DNA of 64,000 nt from Azospirillum soli. GTDB lineage: Bacteria > Pseudomonadota > Alphaproteobacteria > Azospirillales > Azospirillaceae. Both the position numbers and the translations under genes were made by a program. Within the stretch, counting starts at the first letter, position 1. Every line of letters begins with the position of its first letter. This document shows, piece by piece, positions 28,512-37,632 of this stretch. The notes below the pieces were generated by a model, which saw only the letters and a list, made by a program, of their open reading frames with translations, was not told where the DNA came from and did no database searches. The stretch is from contig NZ_JAGINQ010000003.1 of NCBI RefSeq assembly GCF_017876165.1, forward strand, positions 310,001 through 374,000, in the 5' to 3' direction.

Positions 28512-29080
28512 GATTCCTCCCACCCGTCACGCGGGCGGGCGGCAGTGTAGGACATTGCGGCGGCGGGACGGAAGACGCCGAGGCGCGCCAGCATCACCGC
28601 GTTGATGGTCATGCCGACCACGTCGGAGATCATGCCCGGCACCGACCCGATCAGGGCATTGTGGACGAACCAGCACGGCAGGGCCACCGCCATGAACAGG
28701 CGCAGCGGCACAACGCGCGTCTGGTAGCGCCCCAGACTGACGAAGGCGAGGCCGAGCGCGGCGAACAGCGACGGCACGCCGTTCCAGGTCAGCGCCGCCC
28801 CAACCGCGATCACCGGCAGCAACCCCAGATAGACGAGGCGGAAGCCCGGCCGGGTGCCGAGCGGAATGGCCGCGAGCACCTGCGCCGAGGCCAGCGCGTT
28901 CATCACGGCCCCTGTCGTCGCACCCAGCAGCGCGAAATGAGCGGCGAAGGCCATACAGGTCACCAGCTGGCCCAGCAGGATGCCGCGCCGTCCCCGGAAC
29001 AGTGGCCAGCTCATCCCCGCGGCGGTGCCGGCGAGGCCGACGGCTTGCGTGAGGGGAGCAGCAAGGAAGGCGTCGAGCAT
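28508..29080 (-). CDS. YgjV-family inner-membrane protein
   Basis: This 190-residue protein has five to six hydrophobic helices and matches the YgjV family of bacterial inner-membrane proteins, function unknown. Typical parts are ILLGQLVTCMAFAAHFALLG near residue 40 and LGRYQTRVVPLRLFMA in the middle. The frame is open far upstream, but that part lies opposite the enoyl-CoA hydratase and CoA-transferase genes and is not coding. It is translationally coupled to the Crp-like gene by an ATGA overlap, so the two probably act together. Confidence 0.8.
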   Translation of the reverse strand: MLDAFLAAPLTQAVGLAGTAAGMSWPLFRGRRGILLGQLVTCMAFAAHFALLGATTGAVMNALASAQVLAAIPLGTRPGFRLVYLGLLPVIAVGAALTWNGVPSLFAALGLAFVSLGRYQTRVVPLRLFMAVALPCWFVHNALIGSVPGMISDVVGMTINAVMLARLGVFRPAAAMSYTAARPRDGWEES

Positions 29081-29170
29081 GGCACGAGGATAGGTTGCGG
29101 CGACGCTTTGGCAAAGCGACCGTTTCGGGCCGCTGGACGAAGCGGCCGGGACGCTTCTAAGCTCGCCGCC

Positions 29171-29968
29171 ATGAGCACGCCCCAAAACGCACACACGCCC
29201 CTGAGGGAACGCCGCGACGGCGCCGTCGTCACCCTCACGCTCGACCGGCCGGACAAGCACAACGCGTTGGACCGGGCGGGCTGGATCGCGCTGGAACGGA
29301 CCTTCCGCCGCCTGTCGGAGGACGAGACGGTGCGGGTCGTCGTCGTGACCGGGGCCGGCGAGGCGGCCTTCTGCACCGGGGCCGACATCGCGGAGTTCGA
29401 TCAGGTCCGGTCGAACGCCGCGCAGGCCGCCGAATACGGCACGATGCTGCACGGCGCCCTGCGGGCGGTGCAGGAGTGCCGGCATCCGGTGGTGGCGGCG
29501 ATCAACGGGCTGTGCGTCGGCGGCGGGCTGGAACTGGCCTGCGTCTGCGACCTGCGCATCGCCGCCGACCACGCGCGCTTCGGGGTACCGGTCAAGAAGC
29601 TGGGGCTGGTCGTGGCCTATGAGGAACTGGCCCCGCTGGTCGATTTGGTGGGCGGCGCGCAGGCTCTGCGGCTGCTGCTGGAGGGGCGCATCATGGACGC
29701 GGCGGAGGCGCTGCGCATCGGGCTGGTTGGGCAGGTCGTCGCGAAAGCCGACTTCACGGCGGCGGTTGCCGAATCGGTCGGGCTGATCGCGGAAGGCGCG
29801 CCGCTGGTCGCCCGCTGGCACAAGCGCTTCGTGCGGAACCTCGTGGCGAAGACGCCGCTGACCGAAGCGGACCGGGCGGACAACTACGCCTGCTTCGACA
29901 CCGAAGATTTCCAGGAGGGCCGCGCCGCCTTCCTCGCCAAACGCAAACCCGTGTTCAAAGGACGCTGA
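29171..29968 (+). CDS. Enoyl-CoA hydratase/isomerase family protein
   Basis: This 265-residue crotonase-fold protein has the oxyanion-hole motifs CTGADIAEF (about 65-75) and GLCVGGGLELACVCDLRIA (about 112-130). The usual hydratase glutamates are not both obvious, so isomerase or another crotonase activity cannot be excluded. Three bases separate it from the CoA-transferase downstream, so the two form an operon for a CoA-linked pathway that I cannot name. The ATG at 29171 has little Shine-Dalgarno sequence. Confidence 0.9.
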   Translation: MSTPQNAHTPLRERRDGAVVTLTLDRPDKHNALDRAGWIALERTFRRLSEDETVRVVVVTGAGEAAFCTGADIAEFDQVRSNAAQAAEYGTMLHGALRAVQECRHPVVAAINGLCVGGGLELACVCDLRIAADHARFGVPVKKLGLVVAYEELAPLVDLVGGAQALRLLLEGRIMDAAEALRIGLVGQVVAKADFTAAVAESVGLIAEGAPLVARWHKRFVRNLVAKTPLTEADRADNYACFDTEDFQEGRAAFLAKRKPVFKGR

Positions 29969-29971
29969 GCC

Positions 29972-31180
29972 ATGCCCGGACCGCTGGAAGGACTGCGCGT
30001 CATCGACCTGACGCACATCATGGCCGGGCCGGCCTGCTGCCTGATGCTGGCCGACATGGGCGCCGACGTGGTGAAGGTGGAGAAGTTCCCCGGGGGCGAC
30101 GACACCCGCCGCATGGTGCCGCCGACCATCGGCGACCAGTCCGCCGCCTTCATGATGATGAACCGCAACAAGCGGGGAATCGCGCTGGACATCAAGGCGC
30201 CGGAGGGGCGCGAGATCCTCACCCGCCTTTTGGAAAAGGCCGACGTGCTGGTCGAGAACTTCCGCCCCGGCACGCTGGAGCGGCTGGGCTTCGGCCGGGC
30301 GGACCTGGACCGCATCAACCCGGCGCTGATCTCCTGCTCCCTGACCGGATTCGGGCTGACCGGCCCCTACGCGCAGCGCGGCGGCTTCGACCTCGTGGCG
30401 CAGGCGATGAGCGGCATCATGAGCGTGACCGGCGAGGGGCCGGGCAGCCCACCCGTGAAGACCGGTCCGCCGGTGACCGACATCACCGCCGGCATCCTCG
30501 CCGCCATGGGCATCCTGGCCGCCTACACGCACCGGCTGAAGACCGGCAAGGGTCAGGCGGTTGACACCTCCCTGTTCGAAGCGGGGATCGCGCTGACCTA
30601 CTGGCAATCGGCCATGGCGCTGGCGACCGGCAGCGCCCCGACCGCACTGGGTTCCGCCCACCCGCTGACGGCGCCCTATCAGGCCTTTGAAGCGGCGGAT
30701 GGTTGGCTGGTGGTGGGCGGCGCCAACCAGACGAACTGGCTGCGGCTGGTGGAGGTGCTTGAGGCGCCCGAATTGGCCCAGGACGAGCGCTTCGCCGACA
30801 GCGCGGCGCGGCTTACCCATCGGGTGGAGTTGGAAGCGGCGCTGACTCCGCTGTTCCGCCGCCGGACGGTCGCGGACTGGCTGGAACGGCTGGAGCGGAT
30901 CGGGGTGCCGGCCGGGCCGGTGAACGACATCAACCAGATGCTGGCCGACCCGCAGACGCGCGCCCGCGACATGGTCGTCACGGTGGAGCACGCCACGCAA
31001 GGTCCGGTCCAGGCGCTGGGCTTGCCGGTCAAATTCTCAGACACGCCGGGCGGTCAAAGCCGGCGCGGAGCGCCCGTGCTGGGCCAGCACACCCGCGAGG
31101 TTCTGCGGGAGCTGGGATACACGGACGAACACATCGATGCGCTTGCGGAAAAGCGCATCGTCCATCTGGGCAAAGCCTGA
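29972..31180 (+). CDS. Family III CoA-transferase (CaiB/BaiF)
   Basis: This 402-residue enzyme matches CaiB/BaiF CoA-transferases, which move CoA between carboxylic acids. The N-terminal LEGLRVIDLTHIMAGPACCL and the VVKVEKFPGGDDTR motif are classical. The catalytic Asp lies in GPPVTDITAGILAAMG near residue 170. Length is typical. It is the second gene of a two-gene operon with the crotonase. The substrate is not evident. Confidence 0.94.
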   Translation: MPGPLEGLRVIDLTHIMAGPACCLMLADMGADVVKVEKFPGGDDTRRMVPPTIGDQSAAFMMMNRNKRGIALDIKAPEGREILTRLLEKADVLVENFRPGTLERLGFGRADLDRINPALISCSLTGFGLTGPYAQRGGFDLVAQAMSGIMSVTGEGPGSPPVKTGPPVTDITAGILAAMGILAAYTHRLKTGKGQAVDTSLFEAGIALTYWQSAMALATGSAPTALGSAHPLTAPYQAFEAADGWLVVGGANQTNWLRLVEVLEAPELAQDERFADSAARLTHRVELEAALTPLFRRRTVADWLERLERIGVPAGPVNDINQMLADPQTRARDMVVTVEHATQGPVQALGLPVKFSDTPGGQSRRGAPVLGQHTREVLRELGYTDEHIDALAEKRIVHLGKA

Positions 31181-31229
31181 TGGTGGGCGAGGCCTAGTCT
31201 GGGCGAGATCTAGGAAGCCCGGAAACGAA

Positions 31230-31259
31230 CCGGGGCGCTCCATTGCGGAAGCGCCCCGG
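31230..31259. terminator. Hairpin between convergent genes
   Basis: CCGGGGCGCT at 31230-31239 pairs with AGCGCCCCGG at 31250-31259 around a 10-base loop. It lies between the CoA-transferase and the leftward cold-shock gene and may end both transcripts, though no long T tract follows on either side. Confidence 0.65.
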
Positions 31260-31272
31260 CTGTTCTCAAGCT

Positions 31273-31851
31273 TTAGAGGTACTCGACCTTACCGGCCTCA
31301 GGACCCTTCTGGCCCTGGCGGACGGTGACCCGCACCTGATCGCCTTCCTGGAGCGTCTGCATGCCGGAGCGGCGCAGCACGTTCACGTGGACGAAGACGT
31401 CCTTGCCACCGGTGGCCGGCGTGATGAAGCCAAAGCCCTTGTCGGCGTTGAACCACTTCACGGTGCCGTCGACTTCCTCGCCGCCGGCGTCGCCGCCGCC
31501 GCCCCAGGAGTCATAGCCGCCACGCGGGCCGCCACGGTCGAAACCGCCGCCGCCGGCGCGCGGCGGACGGGGCGAACGGGAGGCCGTGGAGTTGTCCACG
31601 GACTGGATGGAAGCGACCTGCGGGCCCTTCGGGCCGCGGGCGAGGTCGCAAACGATGGTGGCGCCTTCGTCGAGCGCGTCATAGCCCGCGGCCTGGACCG
31701 CGGAGACATGCAGGAAGGCGTCGGGCGAACCGTCCTCGGGGGACACGAAGCCGAACCCCTTGGTGGGGTTAAACCACTTCACGGTGGCGGTGACGTTGGA
31801 CTTGGTGATCTCGGGAGCGCGGAAGCCCTGACGGGGCGGGCGGTCGAACAT
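31273..31851 (-). CDS. Protein with two cold-shock domains
   Basis: This 192-residue protein has two cold-shock domains joined by a Gly/Arg-rich linker (about 90-120). The first (about 20-85) has KWFNPTKGFGFV and DAFLHVSA; the second (about 125-190) has KWFNADKGFGFI and DVFVHVNV. These are the RNP1 and RNP2 RNA-binding motifs. Double-domain CspA-like proteins are common in alphaproteobacteria and act as RNA chaperones. The upstream gap of about 440 bases leaves room for a long regulated 5' leader. Confidence 0.96.
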   Translation of the reverse strand: MFDRPPRQGFRAPEITKSNVTATVKWFNPTKGFGFVSPEDGSPDAFLHVSAVQAAGYDALDEGATIVCDLARGPKGPQVASIQSVDNSTASRSPRPPRAGGGGFDRGGPRGGYDSWGGGGDAGGEEVDGTVKWFNADKGFGFITPATGGKDVFVHVNVLRRSGMQTLQEGDQVRVTVRQGQKGPEAGKVEYL

Positions 31852-32292
31852 GTGTCTTCAAGCTCATAGAGGATGCCGAATTACCTTTGTCACAGGCGCG
31901 GAGCGATCCGTCAAGCACGCCAAAGGCCAGACCTCCCCAACTGCGACATTCGGCCAAGGGGGGACCGGGCTCTCCGGACGGGCGTAGGGCGGATGCGCCA
32001 CCCCCGCGACGGGCCTTCCTGGGAAGGACCGGGCGCAAGGATAGTTTGGTATTTTGAAAGAAGTTTCAAGCGATTACGGCGTGTCCGCCGTGTTTTTGCC
32101 GCCTGTTCTTTGTGCATTGCCCGGCGGAATGCACGCGCCCCGGTCTCTGAACAGTAGGAAAGTGAATTTTCTTTTGCGCCGCGCGCCGGCACCCGCCCGG
32201 CGGCGTCCTCGCGCGCGCATTGCGGGGCCTCTGCACAATCAGGTGCACCGCCGAGTCGCGTCGTCGGCCCGGCGGTGCGCCACGGGCAGGCC
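31852..32292. other. Non-coding gap between cold-shock gene and multicopper oxidase
   Basis: I see no gene here. Short open frames on both strands lack ribosome sites and family similarity. The part next to 31851 is the promoter and leader side of the cold-shock gene. Around 32155-32175 there is a T-rich patch (AATTTTCTTTTG) before GC-rich sequence. No convincing hairpin with a T tract was found. Confidence 0.6.
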
Positions 32293-34891
32293 TCACACGA
32301 AGCGGAAATCACCCGCGACCAACGCGTCCTTCGACACGCCCAACAGGGTGATGGAGCTTTCCACGCCGCTCGTCGGGTCGGTGAAGCTGATCACCGCGTT
32401 GCCGGCGGACATGACCGTGTGGTCGAGCACGGAGTCCACCCCGCCGTCGAAGGACGAGAAGATCCGGCTGTCGAATTCGATCCGATCCTCATTGACCTCG
32501 AATCCGCGGATGATGTCGCGGCCGAAGGCGGTGGTGTTGGAGCCGACCTCGCGGTAATAGAGGAAGCCGTCGGCGCCCCCGCCGCCCGTCAGATCGTCGT
32601 CGCCCAGTCCGGCCCACAGCGTGTCATCGCCGAGGCCGCCGTCCATGGTGTCGTTTCCGGCGGCGCCGGTCAGGAAATTGGCGCCGGCATCGCCGGTGAT
32701 CCGGTCGGCTCCCGCCCCGCCGAGCACGTTCTCGACCCCGACCAGGGTGTCGCGCCCGATGTCCGCGCCCGTCGCCGTTCCGGCCGCGAGGTTCACCGTG
32801 ACCGCCGTCGCGATGCCGGTCAGGTCGTAGGTATCGGAGCCGCCGCCGCCGTCGTAGCTGTCGTTGCCGTCCCCGGCGGTGGCGATGATCCGGTCGTCGC
32901 CCAGCCCGGCGGTCACCCGGTCGTCGCCCTTGACGCCGGTGATCGCGTCGATGTCGGCCGTGCCGTCCAGCTTCTCCGCCTTGTCGGTCCCCTGGACCGT
33001 GTTGATCGTGTAGAGCGGCCGCATCATCTCGTTGTCCTCGTGGGACAGGATGTGGCAGTGCCAGACATACTCGCCGGGGAGGTCGAACTTTTCGACGATG
33101 CGCAGCATCTCGCCGGGAGCCACCCAGACGGTGTCCTGGTTGCCGGTGTCCTCGGGGCGGAGCGGGACCGTGGCGGACGGGTCATAGTCGTTGCCGGTAC
33201 GGGTCATAGTCGTTGCCGGTGTAGCCGTCGCCGTTCAGGTCGGTCTCGGCCATCCTGTATTTGCCGAGCACCTGAAACTGCACCTGATGCAGGTGGATCG
33301 GGTGGGCGTCGGCCGTCGTGTTGTAGATCTCCCAGACCTCGGTCGCGCCGCGCAGCGGGTCCTCGGTGATGGCGTCGTCCCACATGCGCGCGCCGAACTT
33401 CGACGGGCGGCCGTTGATGTCGGTGGTGTCCTCGGCCGTGCCGAGCATGGGCATGATGTGCCCGTCCTCGGTCTCGCTCTCGAACAGGCCGAGCTTGCGC
33501 ACCGTGACCTTGGTCAGGTCCACGGACGCGGTCAGATCCCGATAGCCGGTGTTCAGCGCGCTGCCCCCGACGACCTGCCCGCCCGCGAAGGTCCCGCCCT
33601 GCACGGTGGCGAGCGGTGCCGGCGTGTTGGCCGTCACCTGGAACTGCATGATCTCGCCGACCGATGTGCCCTGGGCCGAGCGGGCGTCGCCCTCCAGAAC
33701 GGGCGACCCGTCCGAGTTCAGCCCCTGGAACGGCGTCCAGGCCGTGCCGAAGTTCTGCAACGTGACCTTGTCGCCGGCCGCGAGCTTGGAGAAGTCCATG
33801 ACGACGTCGACGCGGTCGCCGGGCGCCAGGACGATCTGCTCATTGTCGGTGCTCTGCCCGTCGCCGTCGTCGATGGTGATCGCCTTGGGCAGCAGGCCGC
33901 CGTCGGTCCCGACCAGGGTCATCTTCACGTTCGGATTGTCGAGCCGCAGCGTGTAGAAGCGCGAGTCCGAGCCGTTCAGCAGGTGATAAGTGTAGGTGGT
34001 GCGGTCCACGTCCGTCTTCGGCCAGGCCTTGCCGTTGACCAGCAGGAAGTCTCCAGCGAATTCCGGCGTCGCGAAGGGATAGCCGTGGGTGCCGGGAAAC
34101 TCCTCCCCGACCGTCCCGCCCATGCCCGGAAGCGGGTCGTCCGCCGCGTTGCCGGGCCGGTACAGTTGCCCGTCGGCCGTGAAGGCTCGGTCCTGGATCG
34201 CCGCCCCGAACTCATGCTGGGCGTCGGGAAGGACGCTGGCCGGGCGGTTGGCCCGCTGCTGGTCGCCAAGCCCCCGGACCTCACCCATCAATTGGTCGAG
34301 GTTGGCGTCGCGCAGCAGGTAAAAGCCCGCCAGTCCCTGATAAACGTTGAGCCGCGTCACGCCGAGCGCGTGGTCGTGGTACCAGAGCGTCGCCGCAGGC
34401 TGGCTGTTGTCGTAGGTGTAGACCCCCGAATTCTGCCCCTGCGTGTAGACCGCCTCGGGCGCGCCGTCGAACGGCGCCCGCGTGTGCCCCCCGTGCAGAT
34501 GGGTGACGAGCGGCACCTTGCCGGCGGCGAAATCGACATCGGCCATGTGCAGGGTGCCGTCAACCGGGATGGAGTCCGGATAGCCGGTGGCCGGCAATTC
34601 GTTATTCCAGGTCACCTTGATCGGGACGCCCGACCGGGCGACGATGGTCGGTCCTGGATAGGTCGGGCTGAAGGTGACGCGCTTGCCGTTGATGCTCTCC
34701 ACACCGTAACCCCAGATGGCGGTCACGGCGCCGAGCGCGTTTCCGTTGTTGTCGTACAGCCCGAGATCCTGCGTGGTCTGCCCCGCGCCGATGACGAGAC
34801 TGCTGGGGGTGGTGGCGTCGATGGCGGTTGGAACCACCAAGTTGTTGGTGAACTTTTTCTGAGCATCCGGATCAAGAAGCTGCACGGCCAT
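32293..34891 (-). pseudogene. RTX-type multicopper oxidase, split by a 22-bp duplication
   Basis: Two frames (33182-34891 and 32293-33207) together encode one secreted multicopper oxidase. The first has cupredoxin copper motifs VTHLHGGH, LWYHDHALG and HPIHLHQVQFQVLG, then an EF-hand-like DLNGDGYTGNDYD. The second has the final type-1/3 site WHCHILSHEDNEMM, then RTX calcium repeats (such as GGAGADRITGDAGANFL) typical of type I secretion. They are separated by an exact 22-bp tandem duplication at 33177-33220. Removing one copy gives one continuous frame of 858 residues. As it stands, the first product stops after NDYDPYRQRL and lacks the last copper site. No signal peptide is present, as expected for an RTX protein. 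Confidence 0.9.
33177..33220. repeat. Exact 22-bp tandem duplication inside the oxidase gene
   Basis: The 22-base unit that starts ACGGGTCATAGTCGTTGCCG occurs at 33177-33198 and again, identically, at 33199-33220. Because 22 is not a multiple of three, it shifts the reading frame and creates a stop 18 bases into the second copy on the coding strand. Confidence 0.97.
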
Positions 34892-35206
34892 ATTCCCCTC
34901 CCAATGGCGGACAGAATACGCACCCTCTCCGGCTCACCTCGTGGCCGAATCGTGCCAGTTCTGTTTGGTTGAGTGCGCGCCACGCCGCCAGGCGAATATT
35001 ACGCCGGTGGAGCAATCGACGCGCATAATCTCTTGTGATGTGTTTTGAAGAGTCTGGAAAAGGCAGACACCAGCACTCGACGGAGAAACGCTAAAATTTT
35101 AGGGGTCTTCTCGCAATCCAGAAAGACGGAGTACTGCGCACAGCACGGCCGCGCGATCCATGTTCCGAAAGATGAGCATTGTTCGTGTGCGGCCAAATGT
35201 CTGGTT
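34892..35206. other. AT-richer gap upstream of the oxidase
   Basis: This 315-base gap is visibly less GC-rich than its surroundings and contains a 12-bp palindrome CTAAAATTTTAG at 35091-35102. It should hold the leftward promoter of the oxidase next to 34891. A 65-codon leftward frame is present but has no ribosome site or recognisable similarity. Confidence 0.5.
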
Positions 35207-37402
35207 TTAAACGTCCGCCAGCCATTCCCCCAGCTTGGACCAGCGCCGCCGCCCCTGGGTGCCGCGCACGGCCATGGCGAGCGCCTTGCGCTGGCCGATC
35301 ATCACCACCAGACGCTTGCCGCGCGTCACGCCGGTGTAGATCAGGTTCCGGTGCAGCATGGTGTAGTGCTGGGTCATCACCGGAATGATCACCACCGGGT
35401 ATTCGGACCCCTGGCTCTTGTGGATCGTCGTGGCGTAGGCCAGCACGATCTCGTCCAACTCGCCGTAGTCGTAGGTCACCGGACGGCCGTCGAACTCGGC
35501 GGTCAGGGTGCCTTCCTCCGGGTCGAGGGCCGACACGATGCCGAGGTCGCCGTTGTAGACCTCCTTGTCGTAGTCGTTTTCGATCTGCATGACCTTGTCG
35601 CCAACGCCGAAGGTCCAGCCGAACCGCTCGACGCGCGGCTCGACGGGTGGGTTCAGGACGCGTTGCAGTTCGATGTTCAGCGACCGCGCGCCCATGCCGC
35701 CACGGTTCATCGGGCAGAGGATCTGCACGTCGCGCACCGGGTCGAAGCCGAATCGGCGGGGAATGCGCCCGCGCACGATCTCGATCAGCTTGGCGATGCC
35801 GATTTCCGGCGTGGCGGCCTCGACGAAGTAGAAGTCGCTCTCATCGCCCGCCTTCGGCCAGTCGGGCATATGGCCGGCGTTGATGCGGTGGGCGTTGACG
35901 ATGATCCGGCTGGTCGCGGCCTGCCGGAAAATCTCGGTCAGGCGGACGACCGGCACGGCGCCGCAGCCGATCACGTCGCCCAGCACCTGCCCCGGCCCGA
36001 CCGAGGGCAACTGGTCCACGTCGCCGACCAGCAGCAGCGCGGCACGCGGCGGCACGGCGCGCAGCAGCGCGTTCATCAACGGCACGTCCACCATGCTGGT
36101 CTCGTCCACCACCAGCAGGTCGCAGTCCAGCGGGTTGGTCTCGTCGCGCTTGAAGCCGCCGGCCTGCGGGTCGGTCTCCAGCAGGCGATGGATGGTCTTG
36201 GCCTCCATCCCCGTGCTTTCGCTGAGCCGCTTGGCGGCGCGCCCGGTGGGGGCGGCCAGCGCGATGGAGACGTCCTTGGCCTTCAGGATCGTCAGGATGC
36301 TGTTGACCAGCGTCGTCTTGCCGACGCCAGGGCCGCCGGTGATGACCAGCAGCTTTGAGGACAGGGCTTGCCGCAACGCCTCGCGCTGGCTGTCGGCGAG
36401 CGTGATGCCGGCCTTTTCCTCCGCCCAGGGGATCGCCTTGGCGGCGTCGATGGGCGGCCAGGGAACCCGGCCGGAGGCGAGACGGCGCAGCCGGTCGGAA
36501 ATCGCCTGTTCGGCGCGGTAGAGGCCGGTCAGGAAGACGCAGGGCTCCTCCGCCAGCGTGTCGGCGACGACGGTGCCCTCCTTCAACTCCAGGGCCAGCG
36601 CGTCCTCGATGATGGCGGGGTCGATCTCCAGCAGCTTGGCGGCCAGCGGGATCAGCTGCGCGGTGGGCAGGCCGCAATGCCCCTGGTCGGTCGCCTCGGC
36701 CAGCGCGTAGGTGATGCCGGCGCGGGCACGGATCATGGCGGTCTTCTCGATGCCCAGGCGGGCGGCGACGGCGTCCGCCGTCTTGAAGCCGATGCCCCGG
36801 ATGTCGCGGGCGAGGCGGTACGGGTTCTCGGTGATCAACTGGATGGCGTCCGGCCCGTAGGTCTTGAAGATGCGCACCGCGCGCGAGGTGCCGACCCCGT
36901 GGCTGTGCAGGAAGACCATGATTTCCCGGATCACCTTCTGGTCGGCCCAGCCGGCGATGATGCGCTGGGCGCGCTTCGGCCCGATGCCGGTGACCTGCAG
37001 CAGCTTGTCCGGTTCCTGCTCGATCACGTCGAACACGGCGTCGCCGAACGCCTTCACCAGCTTCTTGGCATAAACCGGCCCGATGCCCTTGATGAGGCCC
37101 GATCCCAGATACTTCTCTATTCCCTCGGCGGTGGTCGGCGGCGTGGCGCGCAGGAAGTCCGCCTTGAACTGGAGGCCATGGTTGCGGTCGTTGACCCAGG
37201 CCCCGGCCGCCTGGACGAACTCCCCCGCGCTGATCGAGGCGGCATGGCCGACCACGGTCACGAGGTCGCGCTGCCCGCGCACCTTCACGCGCAGCACGCA
37301 GAAGCCCGTCTCGGGGCTGTGGAAGGTGACGCGCTCGACGAGGCCCGAAAGCGGTTCGCGGGTGGCATCGGTCTGGGCGGGCAGGCTCATGGTCTGAAAC
37401 AT
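35207..37402 (-). CDS. recD2: RecD2-like ATP-dependent DNA helicase
   Basis: This 731-residue superfamily-1B helicase has an N-terminal OB-like part (VERVTFHSPETGFCVLRV), helix-hairpin-helix segments (GSGLIKGIGPVYAKKLV, LLQVTGIGPKRAQRI) and a RecA core. The core has Walker A GGPGVGKTTL, Walker B VVDETSMVD and the late motif TTIHKSQGSEY. This is the RecD2 type found without RecBC partners; it unwinds DNA 5' to 3' in repair. Family similarity begins near the ATG at 37402, which has GGAAG five bases upstream; the longer open frame is not supported. It diverges from glcB. Confidence 0.92.
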   Translation of the reverse strand: MFQTMSLPAQTDATREPLSGLVERVTFHSPETGFCVLRVKVRGQRDLVTVVGHAASISAGEFVQAAGAWVNDRNHGLQFKADFLRATPPTTAEGIEKYLGSGLIKGIGPVYAKKLVKAFGDAVFDVIEQEPDKLLQVTGIGPKRAQRIIAGWADQKVIREIMVFLHSHGVGTSRAVRIFKTYGPDAIQLITENPYRLARDIRGIGFKTADAVAARLGIEKTAMIRARAGITYALAEATDQGHCGLPTAQLIPLAAKLLEIDPAIIEDALALELKEGTVVADTLAEEPCVFLTGLYRAEQAISDRLRRLASGRVPWPPIDAAKAIPWAEEKAGITLADSQREALRQALSSKLLVITGGPGVGKTTLVNSILTILKAKDVSIALAAPTGRAAKRLSESTGMEAKTIHRLLETDPQAGGFKRDETNPLDCDLLVVDETSMVDVPLMNALLRAVPPRAALLLVGDVDQLPSVGPGQVLGDVIGCGAVPVVRLTEIFRQAATSRIIVNAHRINAGHMPDWPKAGDESDFYFVEAATPEIGIAKLIEIVRGRIPRRFGFDPVRDVQILCPMNRGGMGARSLNIELQRVLNPPVEPRVERFGWTFGVGDKVMQIENDYDKEVYNGDLGIVSALDPEEGTLTAEFDGRPVTYDYGELDEIVLAYATTIHKSQGSEYPVVIIPVMTQHYTMLHRNLIYTGVTRGKRLVVMIGQRKALAMAVRGTQGRRRWSKLGEWLADV

Positions 37403-37632
37403 AGGCACTTCCGGCCCGATGGGGGAGTTCCTCCCTTGGCCTTTCTCCCTTGGCCTAGCGCGCCCGGGGATCGGACAAATAGAAGGAAGACCTTGGGCCG
37501 TCGAATGTGTAATTTGTCGCCCAAGGCCCGCCCCCTCCCGGCACGAGGCGCGGGCATGCGGTGAAAACACGTCAGCCAAAACGACAAACCGAAAAACCGC
37601 GGTATTTTCGACTTCGGAAGGAACGAACAGAT

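Noticed and set aside
28508..31000. An 830-codon minus-strand frame ending in the YgjV-like gene
   Set aside because: Only the last 190 codons have membrane-protein character. The rest is opposite two clear CoA enzymes.
34999..35196. A 65-codon leftward frame upstream of the multicopper oxidase
   Set aside because: No ribosome site, no similarity, and atypical composition; probably non-coding.
37589..37607. Palindrome upstream of glcB as a defined operator
   Set aside because: The 8-bp ACCGCGGT core is symmetric but matches no regulator site that I know, so it is only mentioned under glcB.
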